From positions 1 through 5,873 of the forward strand of contig QNAY01000094.1 of assembly GCA_003645605.1 (NCBI GenBank): DNA of 5,873 nt, given 5' to 3'. The stretch is from Thermodesulfobacteriota bacterium. GTDB taxonomy: Bacteria > Desulfobacterota > Dissulfuribacteria > Dissulfuribacterales > UBA3076. The stretch's first letter is position 1. Every line of letters begins with the position of its first letter. Below are positions 1 to 5,873 of the stretch, one piece after another. A program made the position numbers and the translations under genes. The notes under the pieces are model-generated. The model did not search any database and was not told the origin of the DNA. It worked only from the letters and a program-made list of their open reading frames with translations.

Positions 1-891
1 AGTCAAGGCCGAGCCTCGCAGCGGATACGAAGTAAATACAGAACCCTCCCTGAAGGCCAGAAACGGCTTTTTAAACGGATTGTTTTCACCAAAGCCGTTC
101 CAGACCTTGCCATACTTGGTAAAAATCTCGTAAGTCCCGGAAACAGAAGACAGATCCTTGGCTGAAAAAACCGATAAATTCATAGAATGATCGCCTTTTC
201 CGAATAGATCACCAGGTGCAAACGTGTCATCACGTTCCCATTTAAAAAAGCCCTTGCCCAAGGCCCTGTCCTTTCCAAATCCGGTATCCGCCATATGAGA
301 AAGATAACGTTCCATTGTATCAGATTCATTGGTTTTTGCGTAAAGGTCTAGGTAGCTTCTCTGTCCGTAAAAAGTAGTCTCCGTCGTATAAAGCCCGTGT
401 TCAAGCACCCGCCCGGTATTGCGATTGATGCTGTTATGGATTTCCGGCACCTTTTCAGTGTTATGCTCGTTTTCCTTTTGTTTGTTTTGGGAACCGGCTT
501 TGTTTTGCAAATAGTCCTTGAAAAGAGTCTTGAAGGAAAGATTGGTGCATAGATGCTGCCACGCTGTCACCGAAACCCATTTCTGTTTGCGAAACTTTTT
601 CAGATCTTCAAGAAGATGAAAAAGGCTTCCCTTGAACAAGGCATCAGCCAACTCTCTTGTGTCATTCCTCGTGAGAGAAGGAAGAATAGGCATCGGAAGG
701 CAGTCGGCGGGAAACGCAGAGCTCAAAATAAAGGGCGGCTCATCTGCCCGGAAGCGTTCTAATATCTCGCCCAGCACAGTATCACCATCCAGCTCGCGCG
801 CGGCACACAGCAAGTGCCCGCATAAGGTGTCGCTGCGAAGGGGTGTGGCAATCGAAGATTCAGGGATAAGCCTGTAACGGTAAACTGTCAT
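1..891 (-). CDS. csm4: Csm4, type III-A Csm complex subunit (Cas5-like RAMP), 3' end truncated by window edge
   Basis: Csm4 is the Cas5-group RAMP that binds the 5' handle of the crRNA and anchors Cas10 at the foot of the Csm complex. My translation from the ATG at 891 stays open for 297 codons to base 1 with no stop, so the C-terminus lies outside; the family usually runs about 300-350 residues, so only a small part should be missing. Visible signatures are the N-terminal SDTLCGH (20-26) of the first RRM-like fold, IHNSINRNTG (151-160), the glycine-rich loop GFGKDRALGKGFF (204-216) and a C-terminal REGSVF (281-286). Residues about 129-148 are hydrophilic and rich in N, K, Q and E, probably a surface loop. 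The start lies 9 bases after the csm3 stop, with GAGG (899-902) overlapping that stop and 7 bases from the ATG, which implies translational coupling. Identity is firm; the exact end is unknown. Confidence 0.93.
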   Translation of the reverse strand, partial: MTVYRYRLIPESSIATPLRSDTLCGHLLCAARELDGDTVLGEILERFRADEPPFILSSAFPADCLPMPILPSLTRNDTRELADALFKGSLFHLLEDLKKFRKQKWVSVTAWQHLCTNLSFKTLFKDYLQNKAGSQNKQKENEHNTEKVPEIHNSINRNTGRVLEHGLYTTETTFYGQRSYLDLYAKTNESDTMERYLSHMADTGFGKDRALGKGFFKWERDDTFAPGDLFGKGDHSMNLSVFSAKDLSSVSGTYEIFTKYGKVWNGFGENNPFKKPFLAFREGSVFTSYPLRGSALT

Positions 892-900
892 ATTCAGGCC

Positions 901-1599
901 TCATATTTTTAGGGACTTGAGAAAATCTTCGGGCAAAGGACTCCCTGTACGCTTTAGCTTGCTGAATTCAACCTGGCCGCAGCCACGTGAACTATGGCCG
1001 CCAAGGGCGTCAAGTTCGATAAATCGCAATCCCTTAAAAACATAATTAATCAAGTCTTCCGGCTTCTCCGGATCGTTATCAAAGACCTTGAACGAGATAT
1101 TGAGCTCAAATTCCACTCCTGCCGGCACACGTTCCAGCTGGCGGGGATCTTTTGCTGTACCATTAATGCGGTTAATCGTATTTTCGTACTTCTCCTCCAT
1201 CGGCAACTCGCCTGATTCGAACTTTTTTTTGAACGTGTCTGTAAGATAGGCATCTCGGACAATAATGCGGGTTGGGCCAAGGTCATCAGACCTGTTTTTA
1301 CTGGAAGATGAACCGAATATCCTGCATACGACACAGTCAGCCTTGCCGCATCCGCATGGCTCTCCCCTGTTTAAGTATTCCATGGTCTGGTCTTGTTTGG
1401 CAAAAAGGCCCAACTCAATCAAAGAACGCATCTTGCCCTTGATTGATGATCCAGGGATATAAGGCTCACCATTCAGAGGGTTCTTAATGATGGGCTGATC
1501 CATCCCTCCTATCTCGATGTTATCCTTGTTGCCTCCTACATGAAGGCCGGTCAGTATTCGAATAGTTCCGGTAATGGTCTCAATGCTTTTCAGTTTCAT
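901..1599 (-). CDS. csm3: Csm3, type III-A backbone RAMP and target-RNA endoribonuclease
   Basis: Csm3 is the repeated Cas7-group backbone subunit that holds the crRNA and cuts the paired target RNA at 6-nucleotide intervals. At 232 residues it is near full family length. It shows the N-terminal GLHVGG (18-23), with H20 and then Asp34 in GGMDQPIIKNP (31-41); Asp34 sits where the family places its catalytic aspartate (D32/D33 in studied homologs), so the slicer should be active. PYIPGSSIKGKMRSLIE (46-62) is the typical crRNA-binding stretch. A cysteine cluster, C82, C84, C89 and C92, leads into CRIFGSS (92-98) and is a likely zinc site. The glycine-rich loop GGHSSRGCGQV is at 200-210. The ATG is preceded by TAAGGAGG that contains the csm2 stop codon. 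A run of eight A bases encodes three lysines within TFKKKF. Assignment is very secure. Confidence 0.97.
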   Translation of the reverse strand: MKLKSIETITGTIRILTGLHVGGNKDNIEIGGMDQPIIKNPLNGEPYIPGSSIKGKMRSLIELGLFAKQDQTMEYLNRGEPCGCGKADCVVCRIFGSSSSKNRSDDLGPTRIIVRDAYLTDTFKKKFESGELPMEEKYENTINRINGTAKDPRQLERVPAGVEFELNISFKVFDNDPEKPEDLINYVFKGLRFIELDALGGHSSRGCGQVEFSKLKRTGSPLPEDFLKSLKI

Positions 1600-1609
1600 A
1601 TCTTTATAG

Positions 1610-1617
1610 CCTCCTTA
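1610..1617 (-). promoter_or_regulatory. Shine-Dalgarno of csm3 containing the csm2 stop codon
   Basis: The minus strand reads TAAGGAGG, a full match to the anti-Shine-Dalgarno core, ending 10 bases before the csm3 ATG. Its first three bases are the TAA stop of csm2, so ribosomes ending csm2 are delivered onto the csm3 site. This supports coupled translation, which would suit a subunit needed in several copies per complex; that last point is inference. Confidence 0.8.
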
Positions 1618-2028
1618 CTTCTTCAGGCCCATGCCATAGCAAAACCCCACGACAGCCTCGAAATGGAGGAGAAATGCATCAAAGTCCTTTTTTTTATTTA
1701 TTGCTTCGACATTTTTGACCAGGAAATCCTTGAACGATCGGGGTATTTTGTTGCCATTAGAGGCATAAAAGGCGCGTGAGCGGACCATCTTGATAAGTGG
1801 AAGAACAGATTCAAAATCCTTTGCTCTAATACGTTTTTCAAGTCCTTTGAATTCATTATAGAATCTCCGGAGCTGTGTTGAACTGACCGATTTTTTATCG
1901 TCCACGACCTCTTGTTGTCTTCTTCGGTCATAGCGTTTCACTATCAGCCCATTTGCTTGTTTTTCAGCCTCTTGGTTCAGCAATTCTTTGCGGATGTTAC
2001 CCTTCTCATCATGATAATTTGTCTGCAT
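1615..2028 (-). CDS. csm2: Csm2, type III-A small (inner filament) subunit
   Basis: Csm2 is the small helical subunit that forms the inner filament of the Csm complex opposite Csm3 and contacts the crRNA-target duplex; it has no catalytic role of its own. From the ATG at 2028 the protein has 137 residues, normal for the family. The diagnostic segment begins VSSTQLRRFYNEF (48-60), continues through VLPLIKMVRSRAFYA (75-89) and a FKDFL segment (99-103), and ends with DFDAFLLHFEAVVGF (115-129). The first 47 residues are highly charged and variable, with a basic RRR at 35-37. The start was chosen because the Shine-Dalgarno AAAGGAGG (2040-2047) lies inside the longer reading frame: a GTG at 2052 (145 residues) has no site in front of it, and an ATG at 2037 is only 2 bases from GGAGG, whereas 2028 is 11 bases away. 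The gene begins just after the cas10 stop. Identity is firm; the start is less so. Confidence 0.92.
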   Translation of the reverse strand: MQTNYHDEKGNIRKELLNQEAEKQANGLIVKRYDRRRQQEVVDDKKSVSSTQLRRFYNEFKGLEKRIRAKDFESVLPLIKMVRSRAFYASNGNKIPRSFKDFLVKNVEAINKKKDFDAFLLHFEAVVGFCYGMGLKK

Positions 2029-2039
2029 TGCCTGCATTT

Positions 2040-2047
2040 CCTCCTTT
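2040..2047 (-). promoter_or_regulatory. Shine-Dalgarno that sets the csm2 start
   Basis: The minus strand reads AAAGGAGG directly after the cas10 stop, overlapping a tandem TAA. GGAGG is 11 bases before the ATG at 2028 and only 2 bases before the ATG at 2037. It argues against the upstream GTG at 2052, which would place the ribosome site inside the coding sequence. The spacing matches the 10 bases used by csm3. Confidence 0.7.
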
Positions 2048-2051
2048 ATCA

Positions 2052-4583
2052 CTAGTGGAGATCACGACTGCCGGTATTTTTTTCCCTGCGAACACTGTAT
2101 AGGGCATAAGACATTGGCAGGCGCATGTGCTCCATGACAAACCTGTTGTTTTTCAAAGCATTGATCCGCACAAAGTCCTCTTTGGCCACTTTCTCTTCAT
2201 CAAGATTCCGATGGAGATCATAAGTCATGTGCGAGAGATAAAGCCCGTTACGTATTGAGCCCTCTCTCAAAAATTGCCTGCACTGCTCGCCATAATGCAG
2301 CAGCCGGTTTGCCATGCCTGCGGATATGTCTCCGCTCAAGAGCAACCCTTCAAACCATTTGCCGTCTTCCAACAGCTTATTAAAATCATTCCAATGCACA
2401 GTGGTGGAAAACAGACTCACGGCATTTTTCCTGCCGATAATGTCATCTTCATAATCCTTGGCATGATCAAGGAATTTTTCAGCGTGCTCTGCAATGACGC
2501 GGATAGGCAGCATGGGTTTGTCTATGGAAATCCCTGCGGATAGAGTGACATCCTCATTATGAGCAACATAATTGGTGAATTCGTTTCCCAAACGTTGAGT
2601 AAATTTTACTATGTCCGTCCATGGACCCAGCAAAAACAAGTCATCCCCGCCGGAAAAAACTACATAGATGTTTGGATATTCCTTCTTTACGAGTTGGACT
2701 AAGCTGTCTGAGAAAAAGTAATTCAACATCCTGGAAAGGCCGGCGAATCTGGCCATTGATAGCCGATCTTCCAGACCGATGCTGAAAATAAATCCAAGGT
2801 TGTCTACATCGGCTTTGAGCGTGCCAAGAAATGCCTTGCCGCGTTCTTGTCCGGCTTCAGAATCATAGATGCGGGCTTCACCAGCCAGGAGCCGGAATGT
2901 CTTTGGCCTGTCTACATTAATGGATATCCCTTCCTCCTGCTCATAGCCTTCACGCCGTCCCCTTTCTTCCCAAAGGGACAAGTCTTTTTCAGTTATGGTG
3001 GGAAGATGGCCTGCTACTGGATGATAGGCAAAACAGGTACGATTCCGTATATTGAGTATCTCAACGGCATCAAGGTCTATGGACTCAATTGTCCTGCAAA
3101 ATCGTCCATATAAATCATCGAACAGGGGAAAGGAATTGGGTGTGTTGTGGCGTGACAGAGATACATAGATAAACTCATTTTTCGGTAATTTTGTACCAAT
3201 TTGTTCAATTTGCGTAAGACAATCCGTGCATATCCGCATTTTTGAGTCGTGCTCATCAGAAAACCGTTTAGTGGCCTGCTTATTTTCTGCGTTTCTCTGA
3301 CAAATCTGGCAGTTGCCGGAATCTTCCTCGGAATAATCAAAATCAATTACAGGACAAAAACCAGGTTTTTCAAAAAGTCGATGGAATTTCCTGAGTTTTT
3401 TGCGTTCAAGGGACTCAAAGAACTCATCCAGTTTCCGCTGAAACCGGTTGCCTTTGATCATCAGGTCCTGATGGCTCAGGGACACATCCCAACTGCATAT
3501 CATGGAAAGCTCACCCTTAAACCTGGCAAAAAACCATTCCTGGATATCCAGTTCCAATTTCTTCAATGCACTTTGAATTTTCTCGGTTGCGGGAAGAAAC
3601 AAAATGAACTTCCCTCCCGCATCCACAATTTGCGCTACCGGATGAAGGCCTAACCTTTGCGTAATTGCCAGCACAACCGATCTTGTGAGCATTTGGAGAT
3701 AGAATGAACGGGCTCGAAAGAGTTTTGCCACTCCTCGGCCATGCGATTTGTTAAGTGAAAATATGTAGCTCTGGATACCTGACAGGTCACCGCCGAAAAG
3801 GAGAAAATTTGGCTGCTGGTCTCCGAATGTTGGTATACCTCCCATTTCCGTGTGATACGCATACAGTGCCTGCGCAACGGCGGCTGTACCTGTGGAGTGG
3901 TCAAACAGAGGGATGTCAGGGATAGTCTTATAAGTGGATGATGGTATGCACCAGGTATATTGCTCCAGCAAAGAGATCACTGAATCAATAAAATGGGTAA
4001 GCATTGATTGCTGATCAAATAGTTGAATATGTTCATCCAGGTCATTTAACTTTTGCAGGAATAGGTTGAAAAGTGACTCATAATCCGTTCGTTGCGCCTC
4101 GTTTTTACCACAAGGATAAGGATCGTCATTAATGGGCAACAGCTTGTAAAACCACTTTGGATCTTTCGGATCCACTTTATGCTTATCCAAAAAGATCTGA
4201 TCAAAAATAGACACCAGACGAGTCTTTAGATAGCTTTCTTCTTCATCCGGCACTTCTTCTATCCGGTCCGCGCCGGACGAAAGACGGTCAGCAGTGGAAA
4301 TGCACATTTCCATTAAGTTGTCTTGATCCGGTTTGTGATGAGCGGCAGCGAGACGGGCCAGCCTGCCGCGATCTTGCTCCAACACAGGAGGGAGAGGCAT
4401 ATCGTGTTCTATAAAGTAGTCCGTATAAAGTACATGCTTGTGCGTATGATGTTTGAACTTATTATTAAAAGGACAGTAGGTTTCTTCTGCCGCCTTGTTT
4501 TGCGGACGTCCAGCCCGTTGAGCGAATTTGCCAATATCATGCAAAAGTGCTGCTAATATCAAAAGGTCGCGCTGATAAGTCAT
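2052..4583 (-). CDS. cas10: Cas10/Csm1, type III-A large subunit: HD nuclease and GGDD cyclic oligoadenylate synthase
   Basis: Cas10 is the target-RNA-activated signalling subunit of the Csm complex. The N-terminal HD domain has H15-D16 in LLHDIGK (13-19), KHVLYT (49-54), AAHHKP (80-85) and the ADRLSSG segment (98-104), so the single-strand DNase residues look intact. The first palm-like domain starts at FGGDLSGIQSYIF (263-275). A four-cysteine zinc element follows (C425, C428, C452, C455). The second palm has the metal-binding D592 and D594 in KADVDNLG (590-597), SGGDD with GGDD at 645-648, LSAGIS (681-686) and GRKNAVSLF (717-725). An all-helical C-terminal domain ends the protein. At 843 residues it is normal size for Csm1. 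The ATG follows the CARF gene stop by 13 bases, with GGAG (4590-4593) 6 bases upstream. The end is a tandem TAG-TGA-TAA. Both outputs, DNA cleavage and cyclic oligoadenylate synthesis, are therefore predicted. Confidence 0.97.
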   Translation of the reverse strand: MTYQRDLLILAALLHDIGKFAQRAGRPQNKAAEETYCPFNNKFKHHTHKHVLYTDYFIEHDMPLPPVLEQDRGRLARLAAAHHKPDQDNLMEMCISTADRLSSGADRIEEVPDEEESYLKTRLVSIFDQIFLDKHKVDPKDPKWFYKLLPINDDPYPCGKNEAQRTDYESLFNLFLQKLNDLDEHIQLFDQQSMLTHFIDSVISLLEQYTWCIPSSTYKTIPDIPLFDHSTGTAAVAQALYAYHTEMGGIPTFGDQQPNFLLFGGDLSGIQSYIFSLNKSHGRGVAKLFRARSFYLQMLTRSVVLAITQRLGLHPVAQIVDAGGKFILFLPATEKIQSALKKLELDIQEWFFARFKGELSMICSWDVSLSHQDLMIKGNRFQRKLDEFFESLERKKLRKFHRLFEKPGFCPVIDFDYSEEDSGNCQICQRNAENKQATKRFSDEHDSKMRICTDCLTQIEQIGTKLPKNEFIYVSLSRHNTPNSFPLFDDLYGRFCRTIESIDLDAVEILNIRNRTCFAYHPVAGHLPTITEKDLSLWEERGRREGYEQEEGISINVDRPKTFRLLAGEARIYDSEAGQERGKAFLGTLKADVDNLGFIFSIGLEDRLSMARFAGLSRMLNYFFSDSLVQLVKKEYPNIYVVFSGGDDLFLLGPWTDIVKFTQRLGNEFTNYVAHNEDVTLSAGISIDKPMLPIRVIAEHAEKFLDHAKDYEDDIIGRKNAVSLFSTTVHWNDFNKLLEDGKWFEGLLLSGDISAGMANRLLHYGEQCRQFLREGSIRNGLYLSHMTYDLHRNLDEEKVAKEDFVRINALKNNRFVMEHMRLPMSYALYSVRREKNTGSRDLH

Positions 4584-4596
4584 TCCTTTCTCCGAT

Positions 4597-5700
4597 TCAG
4601 AGTATTTCCTTCAAATCCGCCAAAACCGCATCTCTCTGCCCTTCAGTCTCGGCGGTTGTGACCACATTGAACTTTGTAGTGGCTTTTCCGTCGCTAAACC
4701 AGCCTTCCACTTTTGAAACATCTCCCTTTGATGTCTTCCTGAATTTATTTTTTGTCGGCAGGTCAGGATTATAATAAAATGTCTCCAATCTCGTTAGGTA
4801 AGGAACCTGCCTCAGCCGCTCCAGCCATTTTTGCAACCCGTGATGTTTCCCTTTGTTTTTGTCCTCATACTTGATAACCTTTTTCTCCGACAACAGCCCT
4901 GCATCAAGCGGAAGAATCCGGATACGCTGCTGCTGAAATCGGTATCGAAAAGTGTCATGAAACAGTTGCCCCACTGCTGAAAGGCCAATAACTTTTTGGC
5001 CATCGATATCCTCCATATCTACAAGTGAACCAAAGCGTTCGTCCCGCTCAGTCGGATCTTCACCGGCTTCATCCGCTGCCAAATCGTAGAAGATATCCAC
5101 ATTTTCCAGCCAGAAAGACAGGTCCAGAGAGATAGGCTGCGGCGGCAGCTCAATTACCTCGCTGAATTGCTCAAACAGGTAACAGACCGGGATATCCAAA
5201 GCCTGAGCAATCATCCCAGCAAAAGAAATTTGGGCCTTGTAACCCCCTGTGGCATTGATGACGATTCTGTTAGACCCATACTGCTCCACTGTTCTCGCAA
5301 TCAGTCTCACCAGATTACGTAGACCACTCGTGCGAAAGAGCCGGGCGTCAGCATGGGTCAATCCCTCTATAGTACTGACCTCAACGTCATCAAAGCGCCA
5401 CGACTTTCCTGAGAGTTCATAGTAGAGCTTCAATACCTGGCCTAGAAACCGCCCGTCGTCAGTATCCGATACCAGAAAGACGAGCCTGGACCGTTCATTG
5501 AGATAGCCGTGTTTCAGAATACTCGCTATGGAATTTATCTCAGCTCCACATATCCGTTCTTCCTGTGCAATTTTTCCCAAGGCTACCACCACTCCCTTTT
5601 CATTCCTTTCTTCAAGCAACGAAAGGATATCAGCGTCCTCAGACCGCGCCAGATTGCCCAAAAGACTCGTCCCTACTGTACATATCAATATATCACGCAT
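4597..5700 (-). CDS. CARF-domain ancillary effector (APE2256/TIGR02619-like), non-HEPN, possible C-terminal RelE-like RNase (Cami1-like)
   Basis: A 367-residue protein in the place usually held by csm6. CARF domains bind cyclic oligoadenylate made by Cas10. The N-terminus shows ILICTVGTSLLGNL (4-17), and the second ligand-loop motif is NATGGYK (149-155); a PPQPISLDLSFW segment (186-197) is typical of the APE2256 CARF family. After an acidic linker (about 206-222), GLSAVGQLFHDTF (239-251) resembles the winged-helix segment of CARF proteins. The last 80 or so residues (about 286-367) form a compact domain starting HHGLQKWLERL, with a basic stretch TKNKFRKTSKGD (316-327), two predicted beta strands around 328-348 and a final helix. 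Every histidine lacks an arginine 5-7 residues before it, so the HEPN R-x4-6-H motif is absent. The C-terminal pattern suggests a RelE-like toxin, as in Cami1 of Allochromatium vinosum, but this is weak. The ATG at 5700 was preferred over 5721 because of GGAGAGG at 5704-5710. Confidence 0.85.
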   Translation of the reverse strand: MRDILICTVGTSLLGNLARSEDADILSLLEERNEKGVVVALGKIAQEERICGAEINSIASILKHGYLNERSRLVFLVSDTDDGRFLGQVLKLYYELSGKSWRFDDVEVSTIEGLTHADARLFRTSGLRNLVRLIARTVEQYGSNRIVINATGGYKAQISFAGMIAQALDIPVCYLFEQFSEVIELPPQPISLDLSFWLENVDIFYDLAADEAGEDPTERDERFGSLVDMEDIDGQKVIGLSAVGQLFHDTFRYRFQQQRIRILPLDAGLLSEKKVIKYEDKNKGKHHGLQKWLERLRQVPYLTRLETFYYNPDLPTKNKFRKTSKGDVSKVEGWFSDGKATTKFNVVTTAETEGQRDAVLADLKEIL

Positions 5701-5703
5701 CGT

Positions 5704-5710
5704 CCTCTCC
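5704..5710 (-). promoter_or_regulatory. Shine-Dalgarno that sets the CARF effector start
   Basis: The minus strand reads GGAGAGG, whose GGAG lies 6 bases before the ATG at 5700. The alternative in-frame ATG at 5721 has no purine-rich site in front of it and would add seven residues (MIILERT) ahead of the first CARF strand, so the shorter protein is preferred. Confidence 0.7.
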
Positions 5711-5721
5711 AGGATTATCAT

Positions 5722-5873
5722 TACATGACATTGAGTATACTGGCCTTTGCTATGGAGACAGGTTCCATATAATATGAATTTTCAGTAAATCGTGGCCATT
5801 TTTTCTATACTTTCTTATCGGCAAATCAGGTCAGGATAATAAAATACAATTTTTACTCACTGATCTCTAAACG
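5722..5873 (-). promoter_or_regulatory. AT-rich non-coding region upstream of the operon, probable promoter
   Basis: No convincing gene lies here. On the minus strand one frame entering from the right edge reads RLEISE then stops (TAA at 5853-5855), which could be the last residues of another upstream gene but is too short to claim. The remainder is AT-rich and precedes the first gene of the operon. A TATACT hexamer at 5734-5739 is a possible -10 box about 33 bases before the ATG at 5700, but its -35 partner is poor. A second weak option is CTGACC with TATAGA 19 bases later. An imperfect AT-rich inverted repeat (TTCATAT/TATGGAA around 5763-5778) might be an operator. I regard promoter function as likely from position alone and each element as unproven. 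Confidence 0.3.

Noticed and set aside
553..877. Two overlapping plus-strand frames of 69 and 81 codons
   Set aside because: They lie antisense to csm4, whose motifs are clear in the minus strand, and have no ribosome site or recognisable protein.
3249..3653. Plus-strand frame of 134 codons
   Set aside because: It is antisense to the middle of cas10, including the zinc element, and its product has no family features; the length is explained by the constraint of the real gene.
4597..5700. Calling the upstream gene csm6 or csx1
   Set aside because: I looked for R-x4-6-H before each histidine and found none, so the HEPN domain that defines Csm6 and Csx1 is not supported; only the CARF part is.
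4597..5700. Card1/Can2-type CARF nuclease with a PD-(D/E)xK domain
   Set aside because: No clear D followed by ExK or ExQ arrangement is present in the C-terminal domain.
5509..5777. Three overlapping plus-strand frames near the right end
   Set aside because: They are mostly antisense to the CARF coding region, overlap each other in different frames and show no family signature.
5722..5873. CRISPR repeats or a leader-adjacent array
   Set aside because: No direct repeat of 24-37 bases with regular spacing occurs here or elsewhere in the window.
5853..5873. C-terminal tail (RLEISE, stop) of another minus-strand gene
   Set aside because: Six codons at the window edge cannot distinguish a gene end from chance.

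Overview
The window is a minus-strand stretch of a type III-A (Csm) CRISPR-Cas interference operon. In transcription order, from high to low coordinates, it holds a CARF-domain ancillary effector in the position usually taken by csm6 (4597-5700), cas10/csm1 (2052-4583), csm2 (1615-2028), csm3 (901-1599) and csm4 (1-891, cut by the left edge before its stop codon). Nearly the whole window is coding. Junctions are 9 to 23 bases long, and most carry a Shine-Dalgarno sequence at or overlapping the upstream stop codon, so the genes are very probably one translationally coupled transcript. Plus-strand open frames are short and lie antisense to these genes.

How the parts fit (family knowledge applied to motifs I can read): Csm2, Csm3 and Csm4 with Cas10 form the crRNA-guided complex. 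Csm4 caps the crRNA 5' end and contacts Cas10. Csm3 forms the backbone and cuts target RNA. Csm2 forms the inner filament. Cas10 keeps both the HD nuclease residues and the GGDD cyclase motif, so both target-activated DNA cleavage and cyclic oligoadenylate synthesis should work. The second messenger would be sensed by the CARF protein encoded just upstream. csm5, cas6, cas1/cas2 and the CRISPR array are not in the window and would be expected outside it, csm5 most likely beyond the left edge.

The least ordinary part is the CARF effector. Its N-terminal half looks like the APE2256/TIGR02619 CARF family. It has no R-x4-6-H motif, so it is not a classical HEPN Csm6/Csx1 RNase. Its small basic C-terminal alpha/beta domain may be RelE-like, which would make it a Cami1-type ribosome-dependent mRNA interferase, but that assignment is an inference from weak pattern similarity.

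The organism is a bacterium with strong GGAGG-type Shine-Dalgarno sites and middling base composition. The gene set would fit a proteobacterial or Desulfobacterota-like host, but nothing in the window fixes taxonomy. The right-hand 150 bases (5722-5873) are AT-rich and non-coding apart from a possible 3' tail of another minus-strand gene; they probably hold the operon promoter. I saw no RNA genes, insertion sequences, CRISPR repeats or convincing terminators.
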